Assembly: GCA_033439765.1 (NCBI GenBank)
Contig: JAULSN010000001.1
Location: 124,001 to 188,000, forward strand
Source of the DNA: Lasiosphaeria ovina
Lineage: Eukaryota; Ascomycota; Sordariomycetes; Sordariales; Lasiosphaeriaceae
DNA: 64,000 nt
Reading direction: 5' to 3'
Position numbers and translations under genes: made by a program. Numbering within the stretch: the stretch's first letter is position 1; each line of letters begins with the position of its first letter. Below are positions 55,823-64,000 of the stretch, piece by piece. Under the pieces are notes generated by a model that saw nothing but the letters and a program-made list of their open reading frames with translations, was not told the DNA's origin and did no database searches.

Positions 55823-57523
55823 TTAATTGCCAATGTTTTTGTTTACGCGTCTCTGAAGCATGTCATTGCGTAGATCTTCGGCATCGGCCGCGTCAAGCAG
55901 AGCAAAAACGTCGCCACAGACAACGGACTTGCTACCTGGCTCGCCCCGACCGTACAGACGCGCATCGTAGGGCGACGGCGACGGCACATCCCCGTAATAG
56001 TCGCCCCCCCAGAAAGCGCCATTGTCCCAGAAAGTCCTGAACCCGTTGGGGTCTGCCGTGACTTTTGCCCTCACGCTGTCCTCGGCGGCCTCGTCGGGCC
56101 GAGGCGAGAGATATTCCTTCAGCGCCTCGATGTGCTCCCGGTAGATCTTGGCGCCCGACGCGTGCATGACGAGCAACCCGTCGCCGGCTATGTTGGCCAG
56201 GCTGCACGTCTTGAGCGTTGGCGTCGCGTCACTGTCGCCGACTCTCCAAACCTCGGTCAGCACGCGCGTGAACCAGGGCAGGCTGTCGAGGTGGTCTTCG
56301 TACAGCCACTGCACGCTCGCGTGGTGCTGCAGCGGCGTGCGCACCGCCCAGTCCAGCCCCAGCGCCACGCACACCGTCGACGGGCCCTCGAGCACAACCA
56401 ACTCGCCGCCTCCGCTGCCGCCGTCGTGGTAGCCGCCTACGTCGTACGGGTTCGCGCGCACATTCACGTCGTCCTCGATGGGCTCCGTGACGCCCATGAT
56501 GACGTTGACGGTGCTGTGGATGTCGTTGAGCTTGACGGCGTGCACGGCGGGCGCGTCGCCGGGCGACAGCAGGAGGCGGCCGGACGCGGTCGCGTCATGC
56601 GGCAGGCACGGGTTGCACGGGTTCAGCAGCAGGTAGTCGACGGCGTGGCGGAAGTCGCGCATGTCGACGTCGTCGGGCAGGAACGCTCCGCGCTTCACGC
56701 TGCACCCGCGCAGGTCGAGCGCGAACAGCACCACGGGCCCCGTCCACTGCTGCAGCCGGCCTGGCGGCGCCAGCCCCGCGATGCTCTGGTTCGCCCACCC
56801 GTGCTCGACGTCGATGCCCTCCCGGCTCCGCCACTCGAGCAGGAACAGCCCGTGGCCCAGCCGCTCGGGCTTGTAAGCCTCCAGCCCCGAGTTTATGCAC
56901 CGCAGCCGGTGCTCTGGCTTGTAGTCGTACTGTCGCTTGAGCTGGCGCAGGAACTCGGTGATCTCGCCATCCTTGATGTAGAGGAGCGGCTTGACGCGTC
57001 GTTCTTTGCCGTCTTTCTTCTTCTTCCTTTTCAGTTTCTTCCCGTCCTTCGCCTTCTTCTTATCCTTCTTGTCCTTCTTCTGAGACTCGGTGATGCGCAC
57101 CCAGCGCACGATGGGGGTGACGGTCTGGGCCGGGAACACGACGACGCGCGCCCACCACCTCGACGGCCGCTTGCGCCAGTCGCCCCCTAGCCGCCACGCC
57201 CTGCAGATCTTGAGGTGGTACTCGTTGTCGTCGACCTGGCACTCCCACGAGCAGTACCGTGCCAGCTTGCACCGCGGGCACGCCCATTTCTCCACCGGCG
57301 CCGAGTCGCACATGTTGCACCGCCGCTGTATCTCGCGGTCTACCCTGGTTAGCTTCCGGATCTTGGACCTGTTGAGGCTCTTGATGTTGACGAACTTCCG
57401 GATCGGAAGACCGACGCCCTTGACCGGTTGCGCGGCGAGCGTCTGGGGCCTGTCGGGGGCTCTGGATGGCCGCGGCATTGCGCTGTTTGTTGTGAAGTTC
57501 TGCACCCGGTAAGGTATGCCCAT
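55823..57523 (-). CDS. MYND zinc-finger protein
   Basis: An intronless frame of 566 codons from ATG 57523. Near residues 45-85 it has a complete MYND finger (CNMCDSAPVEKWACPRC, then ARYCSWECQ and HLKIC). A Lys-rich tract (KKDKKDKKKAKDGKKLKRKK) follows at about 150-175, likely a nuclear localisation signal. The rest (about 180-560) is a globular domain with WANQSIAGLAPPGRLQQW, VNVIMGVTEPIEDDVN and TFWDNGAFWGGDYYGD that I do not recognise. MYND fingers bind proline-rich peptides in transcription and signalling proteins. No SET domain is visible. A second ATG at 57478 is also possible. Confidence 0.85.
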   Translation of the reverse strand: MGIPYRVQNFTTNSAMPRPSRAPDRPQTLAAQPVKGVGLPIRKFVNIKSLNRSKIRKLTRVDREIQRRCNMCDSAPVEKWACPRCKLARYCSWECQVDDNEYHLKICRAWRLGGDWRKRPSRWWARVVVFPAQTVTPIVRWVRITESQKKDKKDKKKAKDGKKLKRKKKKDGKERRVKPLLYIKDGEITEFLRQLKRQYDYKPEHRLRCINSGLEAYKPERLGHGLFLLEWRSREGIDVEHGWANQSIAGLAPPGRLQQWTGPVVLFALDLRGCSVKRGAFLPDDVDMRDFRHAVDYLLLNPCNPCLPHDATASGRLLLSPGDAPAVHAVKLNDIHSTVNVIMGVTEPIEDDVNVRANPYDVGGYHDGGSGGGELVVLEGPSTVCVALGLDWAVRTPLQHHASVQWLYEDHLDSLPWFTRVLTEVWRVGDSDATPTLKTCSLANIAGDGLLVMHASGAKIYREHIEALKEYLSPRPDEAAEDSVRAKVTADPNGFRTFWDNGAFWGGDYYGDVPSPSPYDARLYGRGEPGSKSVVCGDVFALLDAADAEDLRNDMLQRRVNKNIGN

Positions 57524-57550
57524 CAAATTGAGTGAATTCAGGTTTATCAC

Positions 57551-58528
57551 TGCAAGTCGCTTCTCAACAGAGACGACGAATAAGCCAATGACAAAAATCG
57601 AGCAAGAGATTGGTGTGGGAACAGCTTGCCCTGTAAAGTCAATCCAGGGGTATCTGCTGGTTTAAGAGGCACGTGGAATTGTCTACGAGAACAATGTCTT
57701 TGGCTGAATGGTTCAGGTGTTGATTTGCAGCGGGTGAATTAAATTCAGGTTCTTTGTGTTGCCATGGACTGATCCTGAAGAAGAAAGCCCTGCTTGATGT
57801 GCTGAGACCGGCGACTTTGTCTGAAACTAGGCTGGTACTGGCGAAGGTTGCTGGTTGATCCCAGAGCAACGTGACAAGTTATGCTGCGTCTTTGAAATAC
57901 ACGACCGAGAAGAGAAATGCACAGTACCCTACTTTAGCAGTGAAAAGTCCAGAGCTCTGATCAGGGCATCATCAGGCACTGTAGCAAATCTTTCACGCAC
58001 CCTCACATGAATCCTAGAAATAATATTTACGAACACAGAGAGGGTGTGGTGCTGTGTGAGCTTGTTCTCGCCACGTTACACATGCCTTCTCGCCCAGCGA
58101 GTTGCTTGCCTGATATCTACCCAGTGTCACCAGCAACACGAACAAGAGCCAGTTTGACCAGTGTCGTGACGCCAAAAGTTCGAGCCAAGCCCACAGGTCA
58201 AATCAACAGCTGTCTCCTGCCAATTCCGACCCAAGTGCCCGACTGCACCCGGTGCAGCGGTGCATGCCTTAGGCACTGACACGTCTGTTAGCGCACGCCG
58301 TTAGTTGCGCCAGGTGGTGCGCCTCAAGTCGGTCCAGCGCAACCGGACCTGCAACGGCGACTGCACACATTCCATCTAAAACTGCTTCAAAATCGGTCCC
58401 CCTGTAAATAGACTGGACCCCTGGGTTTCTTCTCTCCACTCCACAAATCCCCCCAACGTGAACGAGCTCGACCAGTAGTGAAGGCTCGTTGGAGAACCAT
58501 TGAACGTCAACTGTTTGCTATTGCCGAA
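57551..58528. other. Divergent intergenic region
   Basis: About 980 bp between the MYND and HET genes, which are transcribed away from each other. A pyrimidine-rich tract at 58425-58450 precedes the HET start. No gene supported. Confidence 0.5.
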
Positions 58529-60901
58529 ATGCGCCTAATAAATGTGTCGACGCTGGAGATCCAAGAGTTCTATGGCGCTGATATTCCGCCCTACGCAATC
58601 TTGTCGCACCGATGGGGCCGCGACGAGGTGACCCTGCCCGAGATGGCAGTCATCGCGAAATACCGCCTCGACCAACAGAAGCGCATGCCCCAGCTGCCAC
58701 ATCCGACCGACAAGGCCGACACGGTGAGGATGCTGCTTCTCTCGTCTATGCTGCTCGCCTTCCGCGGTCATCCCTCGCCCCTGAACCGCATGTCGACGCC
58801 CACCGCCATGACCAAGGCCTACCCGGGCGGCGACGACGACAGCTTCCGGGCGCTGGTGCCCTCGGCGCTGCCCCACCCGCTGCAGCTCAAGGCCGGATAC
58901 GCCAAGATCACCTACGCCTGCGAGCAGGCCACGCGGGACGGCCACCGCTACCTCTGGGTCGACACGTGCTGCATCGACAGGTCTAGCAGCGCCGAGGTGT
59001 CCGAGGCCATCAACTCCATGTTCACTTGGTACCAGCGCGCCGCCGTGTGCTACGCGTACCTCGAGGACGTGTCCAAGGACTCGCGCGAGGGCTACCGCAC
59101 GTGGAAGGACGGGTTCGCCGAGAGCGTGTGGTTCACGAGGGGATGGACACTGCAGGAGCTGCTGGCGCCGCGCAACGTCGTCTTCTACGGCAAGGGCTGG
59201 AAGCTGCTGGGCACCAAGTCGGCGCTGGCCAAGACGATCGAGAAGGCGACCAAGATCGACGAGCTGACGCTACTGGAGCCGCGGCTGATGCACAAGGCCA
59301 GCGTGGCGCGGCGCATGGCTTGGGCCGCCGGCCGCACCACGACGCGCACCGAGGACGCCGCCTACTCGCTGCTCGGCATCTTCGGCATCAACATGATGCC
59401 TCTGTACGGCGAGGGCGAGAACGCCTTCCTGCGCCTGCAGGAGGAGATCATCCGCCGCTCCGACGACCACACCATCTTCGCCTGGGGCACGCTCGGCCAC
59501 GATAACAAGGCCGTGCCGCACTACCACCACTTCCACCTCATGAACAACTCCGATAGCGACGACGACGACGACGACGACGATAACGACAGCAACGACGGCT
59601 TCGACCACGAGGGCATGAGTGGCGGCACCATGGGCGTGTTAGCCAAGTCCCCGAGCGAGTTCGCGGGCATGGAGCGCGTGGCCGTGCCGGCAGCTGCCAA
59701 GCTCGACGCGACGCAGCGCGGCGATGCGGTTGACTTCGCCATGACCAACAAGGGCCTGCGTATCAAGCTCAGCCTGATCCCCGTCAGCGGCGCGCACGCG
59801 ACCAGCCACAAGACATACATCGGGGTGCTCAACTGCCAGAACGGCGACGACGACAAGAACACGACGAACAAGAAACAGCAGCAGGCGGACGTGGGCAGCC
59901 GCGCGGGGATCTTAGTGGCCGAGACGGAGACGCCCAACGTGCTGCTGCGCACGCGCACGAAGCAGCGCACGTGGGTGACGGGTAAGGAGCTGGTGGGCGC
60001 GCCGCGGCCGCGCGTCGTGTACATTGCCAACGGGGCGGCGACGCCGCTGCGGGCGGACCAGTCCGAGGAGATAGTGTGGGTTAAGGCGCACGACCTGACG
60101 GCGCCGGGCTACGACATCGTCGACGTGCGGGCGCGGGGCGTCGGGGCCGCGCACTCGTCGCACCACCACTGGAACCGCGAGTTCGGCACGCTGCGCCTGG
60201 CCGGCATCGCCGACCGCGGCGTGCTGTACCAGTTGGCAGCCGTCGTCTTCTTCAACAAGCACCTACAGACGGGCTTTGTTCTGCGCATCCTCGTCGACTC
60301 GTCGTCCGACGCCTGCTTCGTCGACCTGCTCCCGCCCCGGAGGCCGTCCAAGAAGCAGCAGTCGCCCGCCGACACCGACGCCAGCACCAGCGCCGCCGCG
60401 GCCCTCCTCAAGGAGCAGGCCCAGCAGGTGTGGGACGCCCCCGGGAAGGTGCAGGGAGTCATCACAGACCCTGCGCCGCCAGCCGCAGTGGTGCCGTCGG
60501 ACGACTCGGACTCGGACGCGCCGGCGCGGCCGCCACCACCCCGGCCGCCGAAGACGAGGGAGATCGAGATAACGAACCCCGAGGTGTACGGGGCGGAGGA
60601 GGAGGAGTCATCGTGGACGGCGCGGGCGCTCAGCGCGGCCAAGAAGAGCGGCGCGGCTGGGGACCGCCGCAGCCCGACGCGCGGAGTCGCGCTGCAGCTT
60701 ACCAACACCGTCACCTTTGCTGAGCCCTGGGAGAAGGAGTACCAGCGCACCGTTGAGGCCAAGGTCTCGCGCAAGCGCCGCGGCGTCATGGTGCTCTCCC
60801 TGTCGGCGATGCTGTGGGATGCCGGGACCAGCGTCAAGAAGGTCGAGGACGAGGGCGACACCGAGGATGAGGATGAGGATGAGGACGAGGACGAGGAGTG
60901 A
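58529..60901 (+). CDS. HET-domain (heterokaryon incompatibility) protein
   Basis: An intronless frame of 790 codons from ATG 58529; an earlier in-frame GTG is not used. The HET domain shows its marks: YAILSHRWG (about 22-30), YLWVDTCCIDRSSSAEVSEA (about 141-160), VWFTRGWTLQELLAPRNVVF (about 200-220) and the downstream EDAAYSLLGIFGINMMPLYG. Between the first and second marks lies an insertion of about 75 residues. A run of eight Asp interrupts the C-terminal half (about 343), and the protein ends in an acidic Glu/Asp tail. HET proteins trigger a cell-death reaction after non-self hyphal fusion. No NACHT or repeat domain is fused to it. Confidence 0.93.
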   Translation: MRLINVSTLEIQEFYGADIPPYAILSHRWGRDEVTLPEMAVIAKYRLDQQKRMPQLPHPTDKADTVRMLLLSSMLLAFRGHPSPLNRMSTPTAMTKAYPGGDDDSFRALVPSALPHPLQLKAGYAKITYACEQATRDGHRYLWVDTCCIDRSSSAEVSEAINSMFTWYQRAAVCYAYLEDVSKDSREGYRTWKDGFAESVWFTRGWTLQELLAPRNVVFYGKGWKLLGTKSALAKTIEKATKIDELTLLEPRLMHKASVARRMAWAAGRTTTRTEDAAYSLLGIFGINMMPLYGEGENAFLRLQEEIIRRSDDHTIFAWGTLGHDNKAVPHYHHFHLMNNSDSDDDDDDDDNDSNDGFDHEGMSGGTMGVLAKSPSEFAGMERVAVPAAAKLDATQRGDAVDFAMTNKGLRIKLSLIPVSGAHATSHKTYIGVLNCQNGDDDKNTTNKKQQQADVGSRAGILVAETETPNVLLRTRTKQRTWVTGKELVGAPRPRVVYIANGAATPLRADQSEEIVWVKAHDLTAPGYDIVDVRARGVGAAHSSHHHWNREFGTLRLAGIADRGVLYQLAAVVFFNKHLQTGFVLRILVDSSSDACFVDLLPPRRPSKKQQSPADTDASTSAAAALLKEQAQQVWDAPGKVQGVITDPAPPAAVVPSDDSDSDAPARPPPPRPPKTREIEITNPEVYGAEEEESSWTARALSAAKKSGAAGDRRSPTRGVALQLTNTVTFAEPWEKEYQRTVEAKVSRKRRGVMVLSLSAMLWDAGTSVKKVEDEGDTEDEDEDEDEDEE

Positions 60902-60924
60902 AGTGGTCTTTTTTGAGTTGGTTA

Positions 60925-60963
60925 GCATAGCGTAGCATAGCATAGCATAGCATAGCATAGCAT
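60925..60963. repeat. AGCAT pentanucleotide repeat, about 8 units
   Basis: AGCAT/AGCGT units run head to tail 25 bp after the HET stop codon, so in its 3-prime untranslated region. Confidence 0.9.
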
Positions 60964-61255
60964 TGCGGATGGCTGGGTTTTGGGAAAAGGGTTGTCTAGA
61001 TCCTTCAGTCGGTTTTTTTCATTCAGTTCATCATTTCATTCCCATACTCCAACAACTGGCCGGCCGGCATGGATCGGCTTAGACAGGGCGCATCCGGAGC
61101 AACAAGCTCTGGTTGGGACTTTTTGAAATGACATATAGATATACATGAAATATCCTTGAATTCATGAAGCGTCCGTCGTGCCCAAGGAAAAGTCTGCAAC
61201 AATAAGCACTCTTTTTCAATCGGCATCATCCATCTTCGATTCCAGCAGGCACGCC
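60964..61255. other. Convergent spacer
   Basis: About 290 bp separating the HET and secreted-protein genes; nothing coding is seen. Confidence 0.5.
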
Positions 61256-61901
61256 TCAGATTGAATGTTGCTTGCACTCGCCATTGCCCTGGCCATCCGC
61301 GTAGTGGGACGGCTTCGCAGTCGGATCGCCGAGGCAGTCGGCGAGCGCCACGATCGTGTTGGTCACACCCGTGAACTGCTGGCCGGCGATGGGATACTGC
61401 GGGCCGACGTCGCGCGACCCTGCGCAGCACATGTCAAGGATTTTCTGGGCGTCTTGGAGGACCGAGGCCACCTGGATGTTGTATCCGATTTCGTCGTCCT
61501 GGTGTGGTTGCCGTCAGCGTCAGCACTCCGAGACAAACTTGCCCATGGGCAACGAACAGACTGGAATACACACGTTGCAGATGTACAGGCCGGATAAACC
61601 AGAGCACGCAGCGCGGTAGCACCCGTGCGGCTCGACCCAGACCGTCTTGTTCCACATGGAGGGGTGTCCAACGATGGTCTCGACCGACGTCTTGTCGGCT
61701 GTCGTGAACACGCCACAGTAGAGTGTCTGGTCGCGGCCAGGCACTGCCCTGACTTCCGCGGGCTGAGGAGCAGCCTGAAGGTCGAATGTGAGCTTGGTCA
61801 GTGCTGTGAAGTCGTCGACGGGGGTGGGGACTGGATGCTCAACTCACCAGACAGAGACGGGCGGCAAGGAGGGCAAAGACGGCGGCAAGATTTGAAAGCA
61901 T
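61256..61901 (-). CDS. Small secreted cysteine-rich protein
   Basis: Three exons, complement(61256-61498, 61574-61774, 61848-61901), all in phase, encode 165 residues. The first exon is essentially the signal peptide (MLSNLAAVFALLAARLCL). The mature part has about eight cysteines (LYCGVF, HGCYRAACSGLSG, LYICN, DMCCAGS, ADCLGD, GECKQ) and an N-glycosylation site (NKTVW). Introns at the signal-peptide junction and in the middle are usual for fungal effector-like proteins. No enzyme motif is seen; a role at the host or substrate interface is an inference. Family not recognised. Confidence 0.82.
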
Positions 61902-62954
61902 GTTTTGAAGCTGGTAAAGTGACATGGGGGCTGAATGTGTGTACAGAAACCAACTGACTCGACGAGTCTCGGTGAGGGCAGGTGTGGCAATTGCGTCCGT
62001 TGAAGCCAACAGACTCGGGCAGGCAGACATGGATGGGGTTAGCTGTGCCGTCGGGCTTAGCAACCCGCCGCTTTTTGGAGCCTCATGGAGGGCATGAGTA
62101 AGCTGGGAACTGCCCGCCCGAAAACTAGGGTCGGACTGGCGCTATTGCAAGAGTCTGAGACGACGGTGTTGTTGATCTGGCTCGCATGACAACATGGTTA
62201 TCTTGACAGTCATGGTTATGTGTCACTTCACTTCAAGGCCAAGAAATTAGCAAGCCTCCGCGAGGATGAACCGGTCAGATGCCATCTTCCGGATCTGACA
62301 GAGCCGAATGCAGACATTCCGGAGACCATGCCGCGCAAGATCCAGCTTGAAGCCAGGGAATAAGGTTGGCGGTGCGGTGCGGTGCATCACCGTCGTACAT
62401 CAACAAAGTCCCGGCTCCTGGGAATGATTGGGAATGAAGTCAAAAAAGATTGCCAGCCGCAACGACGGCAGGTCTGGCAGGTGGGGGCCACACTTGGACC
62501 CACATACAATACGCACAGCACTTGCCCCTGGGAGGCGACAGGTGGAACAGGCGGTGACAGCTGGCATAACCGCCTGGCACTTCAGTCATCTGGGGCACCT
62601 GCGGCCTGTGACGAGAGCCCGGGAGGGAGAGAGATTGGTGGCTAACTGCCAGTGGTCGCGTCTGCGCTTAGGTCTAGTCACATGCCTGCCCCGCGGCCGT
62701 GCCGCGCGACCTCTCGGCCTCCTTCAGGTTCCTGTCAGGCAAGCTGTCAGCTGGATTGGGGCTCTTGTTTGCTTTTCCCTCTTGCCGACCAGCTCCGAAA
62801 AAAGTCAACCTGAGCAGGCAGCCACACCCTCCTTGCTTGACCTGAAATCCCGCTAAACTTCTGTTTTCGTTGGCCATTCTCCGTTATTTGCAGCATTTTT
62901 GTCTGCTTCGAGTCCGACTGTCCGACCGACCGCTACCAAGTGGACCGATCCAAA
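61902..62954. other. Divergent intergenic region
   Basis: About 1.05 kb between the secreted-protein and F-box genes, which face away from each other. Short GC-rich frames near 62400-62860 have no splice or domain support. Confidence 0.5.
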
Positions 62955-64000
62955 ATGGCTCAGGCTACAGCTCTGATTCCGGACATCGTCGTCTTGCCCG
63001 ACGAGATACTCCTCCAGGTACTGCAGCTGGTGGGGCTCAAGGCGCGCTGCTGGTGCCCATCTCCGTTCTGTCACTTCCGTTGCAGCCACGACCACAGGGC
63101 CTTTGAATCAAAGCGCTTCTTCCCCCTCTTGCTGGTCTGCAAACGCTTTCTGCGCATCGCCCTGCCCTTGCTCTACGAGACGTTGGTCTTTGATTCCTCC
63201 CAGTCCCCCGGCCCCTTCTCGCCTCGCCATGAGCTTTGCCGGAGACTGGACGTGTCGGCCTGGACCGAGATGTGGGCCACCGACCACCCCGACACCCTGT
63301 TGAAGGTCAAGACGGCCACCTGTCTCTCCTTCACCCCCAACAATCCCGTCAACTCCAGGCCCGAGTGCGCAAAACTGCTTCTTGATGTCCTGGGAAACAA
63401 CCCCATGACGCAGTACCTCCAGATTTCCTTTTTGGAGGTCGCCAACAAACCCGAGCTGGCCCACAACATACTGCGCCAGGTCTGCCGCCTGAAGCACTTG
63501 AAGGTTCTGGATATGGTCGATGTCAACATTCCCTGGTACCCTGATCAGGTAATTACCTTACAAATGGCAGCCAGCGCCTCTAACTGAACCCCAAGTCTCC
63601 AGTCAGCTGACACAAGCGCAGAACAGCGTCCATGACCAAACACAAGATCCAACGGACATTACCTCACTCTGCAGACTGCGCGTGACGGACGACGAGATGG
63701 GCACTGCTTCTTTTCGGAGACTGCGCGTCACTGGGACACCGGACAGTCTTGGACATTTTGCGTCATTGCCCCGAACTCTTGAGCACTTCATCATGAATGT
63801 TGACGTCGAGGATGTTCGCCTACACCTCCCCGACGTCCGGCAAATGCTACTTCCCCATCGAGCAACGCTTGAGACCCTGGAGATCGGAGTTCTGGGAGAA
63901 CACCAGGTCATAGAGGGCCGACTTGACCTTGGCGACTTTACAGCTCTCAAGCAGCTCACTCTTGCGACGCCACGGCTGAACTACAGCGGCTTCACAAAAG
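62955..64000 (+). CDS. F-box/leucine-rich-type protein, 3-prime end beyond the window
   Basis: Exon 1 is 62955-63548 (198 codons) and exon 2 starts at 63622 and is open to the right edge. The first part holds an F-box-like segment (IVVLPDEILLQVLQLVGL, then RFFPLLLVCKRFLRIALPLLYETL, about residues 11-80), with a Cys/His insertion (CWCPSPFCHFRCSHDH) between its helices. The rest shows leucine-rich strands (LKHLKVLDMVDVNIPW, TALKQLTLATP). F-box proteins recruit targets to SCF ubiquitin ligases through Skp1. Targets cannot be read here. Confidence 0.8.

Noticed and set aside
55823..57190. Long plus-strand frame of 352 codons antisense to the MYND gene.
   Set aside because: It is the mirror of a GC-rich exon; the MYND motif on the other strand is decisive.

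Overview
This window is nuclear DNA of a filamentous ascomycete. Intron-rich genes carry short (about 48-190 nt) introns with GT..AG ends and CTAAC/CTAAT-like branch sites. The gene set (HET domain, RGS with membrane helices, glucuronoyl esterase CE15, a lone AA8 cytochrome, metacaspase, DUF3844/Vps3844-type protein, MTC1, Ntr2) points to Pezizomycotina, most likely a plant-biomass-degrading Sordariomycete; the class is an inference from gene content and protein style. I found no bacterial operons, CRISPR or viral genome. All exon models were spliced by eye and checked for phase and an intact frame; positions are exact where the junction is unambiguous and are flagged where it is not.

Layout. 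1-1379: left-truncated, decayed LTR retroelement (LTR 1134-1379, minus strand). 1641-6683: a secreted class-C beta-lactamase-like protein followed by an MFS transporter, both minus. 8271-9640: a conserved-looking protein of unknown function. 10485-11801: Vps3844/DUF3844-type membrane protein. 12216-14625: the splicing factors Ntr2 and SmG, divergent from a 306-bp shared promoter. 15702-17273: metacaspase. 18226-20428: seven-helix RGS protein with a (GA)n tract in its leader. 23124-24222: a small membrane-protein candidate and an Erg28-like gene. 24935-26711: Ser/Thr-rich single-pass surface protein with a KPEKTD repeat. 28441-28545: intron-containing tRNA-Leu(AAG). 30565-31305: hypothetical protein with a PP1-docking-like motif, followed by about 1.3 kb of degenerate and tandem repeats (31787-33087).

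34209-39662 holds CE15 glucuronoyl esterase, ZIP metal transporter and AA8 haem domain side by side, the most interesting functional neighbourhood. 42849-43452 is a small protein resembling a stand-alone N-terminal domain of fungal STAND/NLR receptors. 43453-46506 is an AT-rich gene desert with poly-A runs and tRNA-like relics. 46507-48166 is MTC1, divergent from a 1420-residue disordered basic protein (49413-53731). 55823-57523 is a MYND zinc-finger protein, 58529-60901 a HET-domain protein, 61256-61901 a small secreted cysteine-rich protein, and 62955 to the right edge an F-box/leucine-rich-type protein cut by the window.

Housekeeping genes (SmG, Ntr2, metacaspase, RGS, MTC1) alternate with accessory ones (CE15, AA8, HET, secreted Cys-rich protein). 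I see no convincing secondary-metabolite backbone gene and no clear previously undescribed multi-gene system. The best leads are the CE15-ZIP-AA8 trio with an apparently displaced CE15 catalytic acid, the stand-alone NLR-like N-domain, the 44-bp repeat array, and the secreted cysteine-rich protein.
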